DNA from: Pneumocystis sp. 'macacae'
Lineage: Eukaryota > Ascomycota > Pneumocystomycetes > Pneumocystales > Pneumocystaceae
Assembly (NCBI GenBank): GCA_018127085.1
Contig: CM030734.1
Span: 62,001 to 126,000, forward strand
Length of the DNA: 64,000 bases
Direction of reading: 5' to 3'
Each line of letters opens with the position of its first letter. Position 1 is the first letter of the stretch. Shown piece after piece: positions 1 through 12,900 of this stretch. The position numbers were made by a program, and so were the translations under genes. Below the pieces are notes generated by a model. The model saw only the letters and a program-made list of their open reading frames with translations, made no database searches and had not been told where the DNA came from.

Positions 1-603
1 AAAGATAATAACCTTGGTACAAATGATGATAATATAATATTTTCGGGTTTTTCCATTCCACCAAAAGTTTTGTCTGGTTATACATATGATGAGTCAGGTT
101 TAAAAAATTGGTCAGGATCTACTTTACAGCAAGGCTTGTCTTATCAATCACCTTTTACATGTTTTCAAGGAAATTCTGCAAATTTGAATTTTGTTACTGA
201 TAGAGTTGTGAATAATGTTGTTACTGTTGATGATACCTTAAATAAGAACCCGTCGTTTTTTTATAGAAGAAAGTCTAATGTTGTTGAAAATAATGAGAAC
301 TCATCTTTAGTATCAAGTAATAGGATAAAAAATATTATAGCGCCTATTGGTACAAAGTCTTCTAATATATCGTTATCTGTTGATTCTTTAAATCAGCAGA
401 CTTTGGATGTAGTTACTTCTGCAAAACCATTGCAACATTGTTTTTCTGGTAATGGGAATTTAATAAAAAGTGATTTAGATGATTTGAAATGTGCTGATTC
501 TAGCGTTTCAATGTCTTGGGATAATAGAATATGGGGTGATGATGCTAAAAATATTGGTATAACATCTAACAGTAATGGTCTTGGACTAGACGTTTTGTGT
601 TGA
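1..603 (+). CDS. 3' end of an unrecognised Ser/Asn-rich protein (partial)
   Basis: The frame is open from the first base of the window to a TGA at 601-603, so this is the C-terminal ~200 residues of a gene that begins upstream. The peptide is rich in Ser, Asn, Asp and Leu, with no membrane segment, coiled coil or motif that I recognise. It ends in the short tail GLGLDVLC. Composition is typical of the disordered tail of a fungal regulatory or RNA-binding protein, but that is only an impression and I assign no function. The coding call rests on about 200 uninterrupted codons in DNA where stops are otherwise very frequent. The following 1.4 kb is non-coding. Confidence 0.6.
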   Translation, partial: KDNNLGTNDDNIIFSGFSIPPKVLSGYTYDESGLKNWSGSTLQQGLSYQSPFTCFQGNSANLNFVTDRVVNNVVTVDDTLNKNPSFFYRRKSNVVENNENSSLVSSNRIKNIIAPIGTKSSNISLSVDSLNQQTLDVVTSAKPLQHCFSGNGNLIKSDLDDLKCADSSVSMSWDNRIWGDDAKNIGITSNSNGLGLDVLC

Positions 604-2021
604 TGTTTTTTGAATAAGTAAATGTGGATGCATGTAGAATTGTTGAGGTTTTTTGGAGTATTGTATAGTATTATTTTTACATAATATAGTTGCTTATTTT
701 GGTTTGGATAATGTTTTAAATGTAAATATTAATAAAAAATAAAAAAAAAATGTAAAATTTAAACTAATTTGTAAATATTGATTTGATATATAGATATATT
801 TGTGATGAATTATTGAGTAATTTAGTGCATTAAGTTCTATAAATAGTTAAAATGACTATGTTTAATATCTATAGAAGTTTAAATACTTAGAATGATTTAT
901 CTTTTGGATATATATATTTGGAAATTGTTATTCATTCTGCTAAATTATGAATGAAAAAATGTTAGTATGATGAATGTTATTTTTATAAAAAAAAATAATT
1001 ATTTCTATGTTATTTAATATATTAATTAAAAAGTAAACAATATTATTTTTTATGCTTAGTTAGTGAAAATTTATTATGCGTATTTGGCTTGGAATATAAT
1101 AATAGTTTTCTAATACGTTTATTTTTTGAGGTTTAAGTTAAATTATTGTTTACAATTTTATTTAATATGTTTAATGTATACGATTGTAAATTGATATTTC
1201 CTTGGTTTACGTGTTAAATTAATGTATGTAATGTATTCAAATTATTTACTGTTAGTATTTACATTAATATCAAAATAATAGAATGATTAATTATTCTATG
1301 AGTTGTTGGTTTCAATGATTTAGAGTTTAATATATTTTGCAATGTATAATGTGAAATTATTTAAATTTTAAATGTAATATGTAAATTTTGGCATAACATT
1401 TAGTTTTTATTTATTTTATATATTTAAATATATGTATGTAATTATTCGAATTTATATATAACTAAATAAATAACAGATAAAAAAATATAATGATCATATA
1501 AGTAAAATAATTAATATAAAATTTTTTGTATATTTTATAATATTTAAAAAAATAATATACTTATATATATGATTATTGTATTTTTCATTAAAAAATATAA
1601 TATATTGAATAATTATATTGAATAATTTAAGTGAATAGCAACACATTTTATAATTATAAACAATCTTATAGAATATTCATTAAGTATTTTAAATAATTTG
1701 TTTTTTATGTATAACAATGTTAAATAGTAATTTCAATGAATAAAATTACATTTATATTCGTATTATTTATGATATATATTAATATATTGTTTTATACATT
1801 TATTTAAATGATCTACTAATGTACTATGAATTTATAATTTATAAACTAGATATTACGTTATGTGATTAAATAAATATATAATTTAACATATATACATATT
1901 ATTCATAAATATATTATTCGTAAATAAAAAAATAAGTTTAATATAATTAATATTAAATTATCGTAAGTAATAAAAAAATATTAATATATAAAGAAAAATT
2001 AATTATTTTATCATACTTTTA
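604..2021. other. AT-rich intergenic region
   Basis: About 1.4 kb of extremely AT-rich sequence lies between the stop of the partial upstream gene and the start of the Rex3-like gene. No frame of any length is open on either strand, and I found no tRNA box or clear repeat. It presumably holds the 3' end of the first gene and the promoter of the exonuclease. Confidence 0.6.
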
Positions 2022-3647
2022 ATGTTTTCAAATTTTTTTTTTCAAAAAATTGTATGTCCTTATAATCGAAAAAATACCGAATGCAATATACTATTTTGCC
2101 CATTTAGTCATACATATCAATTAGAGAAAGAACAAAAATATAATTTAAAAAAACGCAAATATTCATATAATTCTAATATTTCCAATGTGTTAACACATGG
2201 TAATTTTTACAAAATAATATGATATTTCTAAAATATTTTATAGAAAATCATGTTAAGATTCTAGAAAATACGTATAATAAATTTTATAGTAGAGTCATTC
2301 TAATAAAAAAAAAAAGGGATTTTCAATCTAATACACATATCTATAATTCAAATGATTCGGAGAAAATTGATATATTTAAAAAATATGATAATTTAGAAAA
2401 TCATTTAGAAACACATGATATAGGTCCAAAATTTATACCTACTCTTATTCATATACCACATAAAATTCGTGTTCATTTTTTTAAATTAATAGAACAGGAA
2501 TTTCTAAGAATATATTCGAAAACCAATAAAAGTACTATTTTAGCAAGAAATATTTCATTAGAGAAAGAACTTGAAATTCTAAATTCAACACACAAAAATA
2601 AATCAATTTATATTAATTCATGTAAAAATTATATAATTTCTTTAAAAAAAAATGATGTTTTACATGAAAACACTACAGATATTAAAGAAACAGAAAATAT
2701 AGTAGACACTATAATATCAAATTATAAACATATAAAAATATCGCTTTTGGATCTTGAAAAATATTTATTAAATGACAATCAACTTCAAGCGGCTGGTTAT
2801 ATTTTAAATATGCCTATACCTGAAATACAAACGAGTAATCTATATTTTCATTGCGATAGATGTAATATTCCATTTACTATTAAAAAAATTCAACATTATA
2901 CAAAATGTTGCTATCACTGGGGAAAATTGATTAAAGCTAATAATGGTATCAATCTAAAAAACAATCATTTTGAATTATACTAACGTTTAAGAACAAACGA
3001 AAATATATTCATGTTGTCATGAAAATAATACAGATTCAACAGGATGCATAACATTTCCTCATCATGTGTTTAAAATCACATCACCATCAAAATTAGCAGC
3101 TGAAATAAATTTTGTTATGTCCCAAGAACCTATACAATCATCATTTCTAAATGCAGCCGTTCTTGATTGCGAAATGATATATACTACAGGTGGAATGGAA
3201 TTAGCTAGAATAACTATTTATGATATTTATGAAAATCTATTGATTGATAAATTAATTAAACCAAAAAACAAAATCATAGACTTTAATACTCGTTGGAGTG
3301 GTATAAAATCATTAGATGATGCAAAATTATCATTATCTGATCTACATGATATTTTATTTAGAGATCTAAAATTATGCAGCTCAACTATATTAATCGGACA
3401 TGGTCTCGAAAATGACTTAATAGCTATAAGACTTATCCACAAACGTATAATTGATACTGCATTATTATTTCAAGATGAGAAAGGATTACAACATAAACAT
3501 TCACTTAAATACCTTGCAAAAAAGTACCTTAAACGTGAAATACAAACAAACATCATAGATGGTCATGATAGTAAAGAAGATGCTATAGCAACTCTAGATC
3601 TTGTTCGTTATAAAATTTATCACGATAACTTAAAAAAAAATTTATAA
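2022..3647 (+). CDS. REX3: RNA exonuclease 3 (Rex3-type DEDDh 3'-5' exonuclease)
   Basis: Three exons separated by introns at 2200-2243 and 2946-2991 (the second has a TACTAAC branch site) give a ~511-residue protein in one consistent frame. The N-terminus has a CCCH-type zinc-finger signature (CPYNRKNTECNILFCPFSH). The middle has a second Cys/His cluster (HCDRC...HYTKCCYHWG, then YSCCHENN...GC). The C-terminal ~190 residues are the exonuclease fold. Its DEDDh residues are visible as VLDCEM (Asp/Glu, ~residue 346), GHGLENDL (Asp, ~430) and HDSKEDA (His/Asp, ~484). In yeast, Rex3 trims the 3' ends of stable RNAs such as RNase MRP RNA, together with the Rex1/Rex2 paralogues. All four catalytic acids and the His are present, so it should be active. 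The start is the first ATG of the zinc-finger exon. Confidence in the family is high; assignment to Rex3 rather than another REXO-type member rests on the finger-plus-exonuclease layout. Confidence 0.88.
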
Positions 3648-4748
3648 ATTATATTATTATAACATTTATTTTAAATGTTTATTATAATTAATTATTAGGC
3701 AAATTATTTAGGAAAATCAACATTTTTTTTCTAATATACTTTTATTATATCAAACTATATAAATCGTTTATATTTTTTGATATACATACTGCATATTATA
3801 GAATACATAATGATATTTTTAAAATTCATAATATTTATCGTAATATGTCTTTTATAAATTAAATAAAATAGAAAAAAACACTCAAGCTCATTTAAAAAAA
3901 TATATTTTATATATATAAAGGATTTATATAACCGTAGCATTTAATTGTTTTATATTATAAAGTATAAAGTCCAAAGTCAATATTTTAATGAATATTAAAA
4001 TAACGATTTTTCTTTAATAAATTTTTATTAAATTAAAACATCTATAATAATTATATTATTAACTTAAAACTATTTTTAAACAATACGAAACATATGAAGG
4101 CTAAAAAATGTATTTAATATGATAATATGTATTTTAGATTTAAAATTTAACGTTAAATTTAAAGTTTTTGATAAGGTGAAAGATATAAAATATAAAAAAT
4201 ATTTATTAAAAATCAAGAATAATATATTCAAAACTTCCATTTAAATTCTCATTTTACAATTCAAAGTACAACATTTTTTAGCTAATAATTTTAACAATAA
4301 AAGATTTATGCTAAAAAACAATAATACATAAATTTAAAATGTATATAATTAAATACAATTTATAACACTTTAATCCAAAACAAATTTTTTAGATTTTGAT
4401 TCTACTACTTTATAAAACATAATTCTCAACAAATAATGATATTTTTTAAACTTTTGACAATTTTTAGCCAAAAAAATGTATAACATTCATATCCTAATAT
4501 TTAACCATTTTTTTCCGTAATATATAATGCAAATCTTACATTCATATTATAACAAAATAAATAACACGTATATTAAAATTGTAAACTATTTTTTAATCAT
4601 CTATTGAAAAATGTAAGTTAACAACATATATATAAAACACGGCAGTGCTCATTACAAATTATTAAATATAAATTGTTGTATTAGAACAAACATAAAGTAT
4701 AAATACCTATCAATAAATAATATCAAGTTCTTTAAAACCCATAAATCA
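3648..4748. other. Convergent AT-rich intergenic region
   Basis: This 1.1 kb gap lies between two converging genes (Rex3-like on +, glycerol kinase on -). It should contain both 3' untranslated regions. Only short, AT-driven open frames occur here, including a Lys/Ile/Tyr-rich one on the minus strand near 3755-3940 that I do not believe. I saw no RNA gene. Confidence 0.55.
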
Positions 4749-6636
4749 TTATAAATCATTAGTTTTCCATCCCATTGATTTCTGGACAGCTTTATCCCAC
4801 AAAGAAATCATTTTTTTTCGTTTATTATCATCAATTTTAGGAGAAAAAACAGTTGTTTTACCCGAGCCAATATTTTCTAATTCTTTTATACTTCCCCAAA
4901 CACCAACAGCAAAACCAGCAGCAATAGCTGCACCTAACGCAGTAACCTCACGCATTTCAGGCCTATTTACATCGATACCAATAAGATCAGATTGAATCTA
5001 AAAAATAAAACAAAACTGAAAATATGTGAGCTTTAATATACTTGCATGCATATATTAGAATTAGTTATTCCACCATCAACTTTAAGGATATTTAAAGAGC
5101 TTCCTGAATCTTTTTCCATTGCATCCAAAATTGCTTTAGTCTGAAAACAAATAGCTTCTAGTATTGAACGTGCAATATGCTCCTTAGTAGTATAATTAGT
5201 AATACCAACTTTAAAAAAATATAAATATCAGATTCCGAAAAAACATAATACATACATATAGTACCACGAGCATCATGACACCAATATGGAGCAAAAAGAC
5301 CAGAAAAAGCAGTAACAAAAACAACACCTGCGCTATCTAATACAAAATAAACACAATTAACCAATACAATAACTCTTACCTTCTACTGACGCTGCCATTT
5401 CATCAATGTCAGATGCTTTAACAATAATTCCCATTTGATCACGATACCATTTTATAGCACTCCCAGCTACAGCCATTGAACCTATTAAAAAAAGGTAAAA
5501 AACTACTACTATAAAAAAATATGTACCTTCCAAAGCATAAATAGGATCCATTCCTTTGAAAACATAACCAACAGTTGTTAACAAACCATTTTCTGAAATA
5601 ATTGGCTTCCGACCAGTATTATAAAGCAAAAAACAACTAAAAATCAGAAATACATACATATATATTTATAATACCCAGTCCCATATGTATTTTTAGCAGA
5701 GCCTGGAGTAAATGCTAAATGGCCTACCAAAGAAGCAGACTGATCACCTAAACATCCCGCAAGCGGTATTCCTAAAAGCGGACCAGAAGAAATTAGTCCA
5801 TAAATTTCAGAAGAAGACCTAATCTCAGGAAGCTGAAGTTTTTCCAAACCAAAAAACGTAATAAGGAAATCATCATATTTTAAGTCTTTTATATTCAATA
5901 ACATTGTACGAGAACTATTAGTAGCATCAGTGATATGAATACCACCATTTATACCGCCAGTAAGATTATAAATCAACCAAGAATCAACAGTGCCTAATTA
6001 AAAATTACAATTAAACAAAAATTATAAAAAAAACAACCAAAAGCAAGGTTGCCTTGATTGTAAACATCTCGAACTTTTTTAACATTATCAAGTAACCAAC
6101 GGAGTTTAACAGCAGAAAAGTAGGTAGAAATAGGAAGACCACATTTTTCACGAATTTCAGATGTATACTCTTTCTGCTTTAACTGATAAACAGTTTCTGT
6201 AGTACGTATATCGGACCATACAATTGCATTATATAAAGGTATTCCAGTAGTCTTATCCCAAACAACACTAGTCATTTCTTAATTCAAAATACCAACTAAA
6301 ATACATCTGTATAACATACGTTGTCTCTCGCTGATTTGCAATACCAACAGCCTTAATTAATTGAACACTTTTACCTTTCCTCACAAATTCTTCTATCGCA
6401 TTTTCAACACATATTTTAACAGAGTTTAAAATTTCCATAGAATCATGCTCAATCCAACCAGGATAAGGACATTTTTGTGAAAATTCATGTTGATAAAAAG
6501 ATACAATAGAACCATTTTTGTCAAATATAAAAAATCGAGTACTTGTAGTTCCCTATTGAAAACTATAAAAAAAATTCTTATAGGAAATAGTAAAAAAGCA
6601 TACTTGATCAATTGCTCCTATATATTCTAAAGACAT
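4749..6636 (-). CDS. GUT1: Glycerol kinase
   Basis: ATP-dependent phosphorylation of glycerol to sn-glycerol 3-phosphate; a FGGY-family sugar kinase expected in the cytosol. The gene reads on the minus strand from ATG 6636-6634 to TAA 4751-4749 through roughly nine short exons. Recognisable blocks, in order, are GAIDQGTTSTR (N-terminal phosphate-binding loop, completed across intron 1), [36 protein letters not shown], the FGGY signature region [13 protein letters not shown] with YGTG, LEGS then [27 protein letters not shown] and finally [14 protein letters not shown] near the C-terminus. Length (~500 residues) is normal for a fungal glycerol kinase. It diverges from the eL8 gene and shares a ~470-base promoter region with it. 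Some intron edges are approximate, but every catalytic block is present and in order, so the enzyme appears intact. Confidence 0.93.
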
Positions 6637-7105
6637 TTATAAATTAAAATCCAGAGTCCTCTGATTTGCTCTTAATTAGCTAAAAATAAAAAATTCAAAT
6701 CATATAAACTTTTTTTTCTACATTTTTGTCGTTTAATAGAGAACCGGTTTCCATTAGAAAAACATTACTATAATTTTCTAACTAGATAAATTAAAACATA
6801 TATAAATATCACATGACTTTAAAAATGAAGAAAAATATACCTTATCTTTTTCATATTCTAAAATAATAAAAAACCAAACTCAACAATAACAAAGTTAAAA
6901 ACAATTATAATATTAAATTATCAATATTATTAAAGAAAAATACATCATACATAAAATAATTATACAAAATCATAAAACAGATATATATACTAAAATTTAC
7001 AGTGACTGTTTTTATATTAAAACAGTCACAGATATTTTCTACAAAAGGCTCGAAAGATTTATATGAGAAATTAATTTAATAAAGTTTAAAAAATATATCT
7101 TAAAA
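6637..7105. promoter_or_regulatory. Divergent promoter region of glycerol kinase and eL8
   Basis: The 469 bases between the two divergent start codons hold no open frame and must contain both promoters and 5' leaders. A perfect 11-base inverted repeat with a 6-base loop lies at 7002-7029, 77 bases upstream of the eL8 ATG. I could not identify a defined transcription-factor site or TATA element beyond general AT-richness. Confidence 0.5.
7002..7029. repeat. Perfect 11-base inverted repeat (hairpin)
   Basis: GTGACTGTTTT (7002-7012) is followed by a 6-base loop and its exact complement AAAACAGTCAC (7019-7029). It lies in the leader or promoter of the eL8 gene. It could be a palindromic protein-binding site or an RNA hairpin in the 5' untranslated region. 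The arms contain GTGACTG, unusually GC-containing for this DNA. Confidence 0.7.
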
Positions 7106-8329
7106 ATGGTAAGTTAAGCTCCATATTCTTATTAAACCCCTTTTCAGGGATTAAGTCTTAAGCATTTTTAATTTTCTATTATATTGAATTTATGAAATTA
7201 TAAATTAAGAAATTTAAATAAAACATTAATTTCCAATGAAGCTAGCTATAGGAAATACACCAAAATACATTTTTAATTAAACAATAATAAACTAACTTTC
7301 AATACTTAGCCCTCTAAAGCAGATTCCACAAAGGTTACGGCAAAATCTTTTCCAATATCTAAAGTAAGTGGAAAATTAAAACATAAAAATCCTCTTTTCG
7401 AGAAAAGACCTAAAAATTTTGGTATTGGTGAGTAGTTAGTGTAATTTTTCCAGAACTATATTTCTTAGCTTTTTATAGGTCAAGATATTCAACCTAAACG
7501 TGATTTGACACGTTTTGTTAAATGGCCTCGTTATATACGACTTCAGAGACAAAGAAGGATTCTTTACATGCGCTTAAAAGTCCCTCCTTCTATTTCTCAG
7601 TTTCAGATTACTTTGGACAAAAACATAGCAATTCAACTTTTTAAACTTCTTAATAAATATAGACCTGAAACTAAAATTGAAAAAAAACAGCGGCTTCTTA
7701 AAAGAGCAGAAGAAAATTTAGAAGAGACTTCAGTTAAAAACTTTTCAAAAAAACCGTTTTTTGTTAAGTAAAGTATTTCTATATTTTAAATAGTTCTAAT
7801 TTTTTATTAGAAGTGGATTAAACCACATAGTATCTCTTATCGAAAATAAAAAAGCATCTCTTGTAGTAATAGCAAATGACGTTGATCCTATTGAACTAGT
7901 TGTATACTTACCAGCACTTTGTCGAAAAATGGGTATCCCTTATTGTGTATTATTTATTTATTTATTTAATTTATATTATTATTCATTCTTTGTAGATTGT
8001 AAAAGGCAAAGCACGTCTTGGTGCAGTTATTCATAAGAAAAATTCAACAGCACTTGCTTTTACTGAAGTTAGGTCTGAAGACAAAAATACTTTAGCTACT
8101 CTAATTACTGCTGTTAAAGTAAATTTTAATTTTCTTAAAACAATGATTTAATTATTCTAGGTTAATTATAATGATAAATATGATGAGTCTAGACGTATAT
8201 GGGGAGGTGGTATAATGGGTAAAAAATTAAATATTTTAAATTTTTTCATAATTTATATTTTTAGGTCAAAAAAGTATTGATGCTGTTATTAAAAAACAAA
8301 AAACTAGTAATCGATCTACTAAAATCTAA
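7106..8329 (+). CDS. RPL8: 60S ribosomal protein eL8 (L7Ae/L30e family)
   Basis: Large-subunit ribosomal protein that binds kink-turn rRNA. Seven exons splice in frame to 263 residues, close to the family norm (~256-266). Exon 1 is only the ATG (7106-7108); a 201-base intron (7109-7309, with ACTAAC branch site) follows. Further introns are at 7428-7478, 7768-7810, 7947-7995, 8119-8160 and 8219-8264. Diagnostic segments are [39 protein letters not shown], the L7Ae signature [30 protein letters not shown], and the C-terminal [15 protein letters not shown]. The frame closes exactly at TAA 8327-8329. It is transcribed divergently from glycerol kinase. The long intron directly after the start codon is typical of fungal ribosomal-protein genes and may be regulatory. 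Confidence 0.96.
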
Positions 8330-9987
8330 TTGATTATGTATGTTTAATCAATTTATATAATTGTTATTAAATATAAATTGTCATTATATATGCAATCTTT
8401 ATTATTTCCTATTCAGTTATAAATTTTAAAATAAAAATTAAAAATATATTTCTAAACATTTGTTATTATCTTAAAAACATAAATTAGCAAATAATATGTG
8501 TTATAATCACTGAAAAGATTGAAAATAAATATATTTTCAACGTGTTTCTTATCTGATAAGTTTATTAATTATTTATAATATTTTCTAGGAATTTTCTTAA
8601 GTAATATATTAAAATATATTCAAAAAAATTATTTCGACAAATATTTAAATATAATCATCAATAAAGTCATTAAAGTAATTTTAAATTCACAATTATATTA
8701 AATTATTATCAATATAAACATAAATTCCTATATTAAAAATCTCAAAATTTAATAATACAGTATAGATACAATTTTCCATATAATACATTATATTCCACAT
8801 TTAATCATATATTTTAGCATCTATACATATTATACTGCATTTATAAAAACATTTAAAACAGTTTTCATATTTCTTAACAATATTATAAATAAAATTCTAA
8901 ATTATATATTATTCATAAAAATTATTTAAATATAAATAATTTAAAATTATAAATTTTAAATAAAATTTTTATCAAATCTTAAAATCATAATTTTAAAAAA
9001 ATATTCATTAAATCACCCTTTTTAGAAAATATAAAACTACAAAAAATATATGCAAATATAGTTTCAAATAAATATTAAAACGATATAAATATATTTTAAA
9101 TATTGTATTATAATAAATAATGTAAATAAAAAATAATTCATAAATATATACTTAAATTAGCATACATAAATTTTTATAATCTTAAACCATTATTTTAATA
9201 CTCATAATACAATAATAAATAAGAAAATCCCTATTGTTAATATATAAACTTAAATATCATTAAGAATAGTAAGAATATCATTTTCAATCAAATCAAAATA
9301 CTATATTTAATATTTTACACGTTAATAAAAATATACAAAATATAACCATAAAGTTAAAAAAAAATATTCATATTAAATTAAAAACATTCATAAAGATAAA
9401 TTACCATAAATACAGAAATATTAATAAAACTCTATAATCGGATAAAATAACATTTCCTAAAAAGTAAAAATACAAAGTTAAAAATTATAATTTCATATAC
9501 ATTATTAAAATATTATTTTAAAACACTTTAATTACAAAAAAGTTAATAATTTTACAATTATATTTATATAATTTTATATAATCTATAATATATATATACT
9601 TTTCAATACATATTATAATATAAATATAATTTAGATTTTTCTAATATTAAAAATAAAAATTATTTAATATTTCATTATAAAGAAAAAGACATTTAAAAAT
9701 TAAAATAATAAAGACTTAAATATAACAAAAATCAAAAATGAATTATAATATTTTTTTTCTTCAAAGATTTAATTATATACTAAAAAAACAACAAATAAAT
9801 CAATAGAACCACATTTAGATTACATAAAATCAAATAATAAAACAAAAATATAAAAATTTATAAAATTATTTTTTCCTGCTTAATAATTTATTATTTAACA
9901 GTTCTAAAATTTATAACATTTTAAAACATCGAAACCAATGGCATAAGACCACATCTTATTTTCTAGGATTATGAAAAAATTCCAAGA
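8330..9987. other. Very AT-rich intergenic region
   Basis: About 1.66 kb between eL8 and VPS13, among the most AT-rich sequence of the window. It has no credible open frame, RNA gene or long repeat. It should include the eL8 3' end and the VPS13 promoter. Confidence 0.55.
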
Positions 9988-12900
9988 ATGCTCGAATCAC
10001 TTATAGCGGGTATATTAAAGTACAAAATACGGCGTATAATTCTATTAATCTATTATTTAAGGGCTTTTAAAGAAATTTCTTGGATCCTATGTAGAAAATT
10101 TCGATGTAATAAATCTCTTAATTACAACTATCTCTAATAACAGTAGCCTAAACAACTAAATATTGGTATATGGAAAGGAGATGTTAAGCTTAAAGATCTT
10201 AAACTCAAAAAAGAGGCATTTTAAACTTTTTTAATATTATTTTATAATAATTCAAATTTAGGCTCTAGACATGTTTAAACTTCCTATAAATATTTTTGAA
10301 GGCTTTCTTGGAGAATTAATCCTGCAAATACCTTGGTCCAATTTAAAGAATAAACCTGTAAAAGTTATCATTGAAAACGTATTTTTACTTGCATTTCCTA
10401 AAGATAACCAAGAAGTAAAATAATTTATTATTTAAATCTAAACTAACAGTTGCAACAGTATAACCAAGAAGAAGAAGATCAAAGAGTTCAAAATCTTAAA
10501 AAAGAAAAACTAGAAAGGTACGAATACATTCTTAAATATATGCAATATTATTTTCGAATTTTAATTATTTTTATTTATAGGGCAGAACTTCTTGACCAAC
10601 GTATATCGCGTAATGATACCCAGAAAAATCAATCATTTATAAACAGCCTTATTACAAAGGTAATATATAAATAGTTTGCATATAATATTAAATAATTAGA
10701 TTGTTGATAATCTCCAAATTACTGTTAAAAATATACATATCCGTTATGAAGACACTGCGAGCGACCCTGAAGTACATTTATACTTATTTTTTCCTATTAT
10801 CTCATAAATATAGCATCCTTTTTCTATAGGAATTACACTTTCCGAATTTTCCGCTGTATCTACAAATGATAAATGGGAACCTATTTTTGTACAAAATAAC
10901 GTAGATTTTATACATAAATTGGTTACACTTGATTTTTTAACAATATACTGGAATGTAGATTCTTATTCCTTTTCTAAAAAATCACATAGTGAATTATTAA
11001 AATGTTTTAAAGATTTAATTGTTAGAAACTGTCATATTCCAAATCATCAATTAATATTAAAGCCTATTAGTGGAACTGGTCATATTACTCTAAACAAAAA
11101 CAATCTTGGTGGCTTTTCTAAAACAGATATAAATCTTATCTTTGAAGAATTAAGCTTTGTATTTAATAATTATCAATATAGGAGCGCTCTTATGATGGTT
11201 GATCTTTTTCATTTTTTTATTCGCCAACAAAAGTACCATCGTTTTCGTCCAACTGGAGATGCTTCTAAATCTGTAAAAAATAATCCAAGGCTTTGGTTAC
11301 AATTTGCAGCGAATTCTATTTTATATGAAATACATGAAAAAAATTCTAAATGTACATGGACTTATTTAAAAAAAAGAAGAGACCAACGTTTAAAATACGT
11401 TGATCTTTTTAAAAAAAAACTACTCGAAAAAATTGATATAATAGAAAATGAAGAACTTCAACAGCTGGAATACCTACTTTCATATGAAGATATTCGTTTC
11501 TATAGATCTTTAGCAAAAAGTAAACTAAGAAAAGAAAAAGCTCTGTCACCAAAAAATAATTCTCAACAGTCACAAAGTTGGTTATCATGGTTATGGAATG
11601 GTTCACAAAATATAGATGACCAAAATAAAAACGATTTAATTATAACAGATGAGCAGCGAAAAGAATTATATGATGCAATAGATTGGGATGAAAAGAAAGA
11701 TATTTCTAAAGAATTAGATGATTCTATCGAATCCATCAACTTGAAATTCTCTTTAAGTCTTAAAGCAGGGAGTTTTACACTTACAGAAAAAACAGATATA
11801 AAACAAAAAGATATAATATCATTCTTTTTTAATAATTTTAACTCAAACATTATCCAGCGTTCAACTTCATTTGCATTTGAATTTGACCTCGGTGAATTAA
11901 GTGTTTATGATGGAACTACAGAAAACAGCGTATATCCTCAGATAGTTAAAGTTAATGTTAATAAGGAAAAAACGTATAAATTTTCAGATCTAGATTTTAT
12001 ACAAAAAAGCCAAGATTTAGAAAAAAAAACGCTAGTTTATGATAATTTGTCACCATTTTTTTGCTTCAAATTCGAAAAAAACCCCCTTAACAGTGATGCC
12101 GATACATCTGTAATGGCAAAACTAAAATCCATGGAAGTTATTTATAATCCTCATTGTCTAACAGCTGTTTCAAAATTTTTTGAGCCACCTAAAAGTCAAA
12201 TGGTAAGTATAGACGTTTTAATGGAAGCTGCAAGTGCTACAGTTGAAGGAATCAGAAATCAAACAAGAGCCGGTCTAGAATTTGCATTAGAAGAACATAA
12301 AACTATTTCAGCTAAACTTGATCTTCAAACTCCTTTAATTATAATTCCTCAGAGGTTTAAAACATATATAAAAAATTATATTTAACTCTAATAGTTATAT
12401 AAAAACCGATTGTAGTTGTATAATATTAGATGCAGGTCATATTAGTCTTGAAAGTAACTTAGTAGAAAAAGAAAAAATTCGGGAAATACAATCAAAGCAC
12501 AATAAAACATATAGCGAAGAAGACTATTCAAATCTGAAATCTCTAATGTATGATAAATTTTCTCTTAAGTTTGAATCTATTCAGGTAATTAATCAACATT
12601 TATATAAAAATACATTAAGTATCTAAGTTACTGATCGGACAATCTGCTAATGATGCTCTGAATGAACTTAAAAAAAAAAATAATGGCAAAAATTTCAAAA
12701 TTATCGATAAAACAAATATGTTTTTCTTACTTGAAATTTCCATATTACCTAAAGCTTCTAATTTAACTAAATTTAAAATATCAGGCCATCTTCCTCTTTT
12801 GCATGCATCTATATCAGATGAAAAGTATAAAATCTTAATGGAAATCATTAATAATGCAATTCCATCTTCTGAAAAAGAAGCCGATCATAATGAAATAAAA

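Noticed and set aside
3755..3940. 61-codon minus-strand frame between REX3 and GUT1
   Set aside because: Same AT-forced composition (Ile/Tyr/Lys); no support for coding.
10010..10069. Possible frameshift in the VPS13 N-terminus
   Set aside because: The first attempt at joining exons was out of frame. Intron 10010-10061 gives an in-frame chorein N-terminus (AGLLKKFLGSYVENFD), so the gene is intact.
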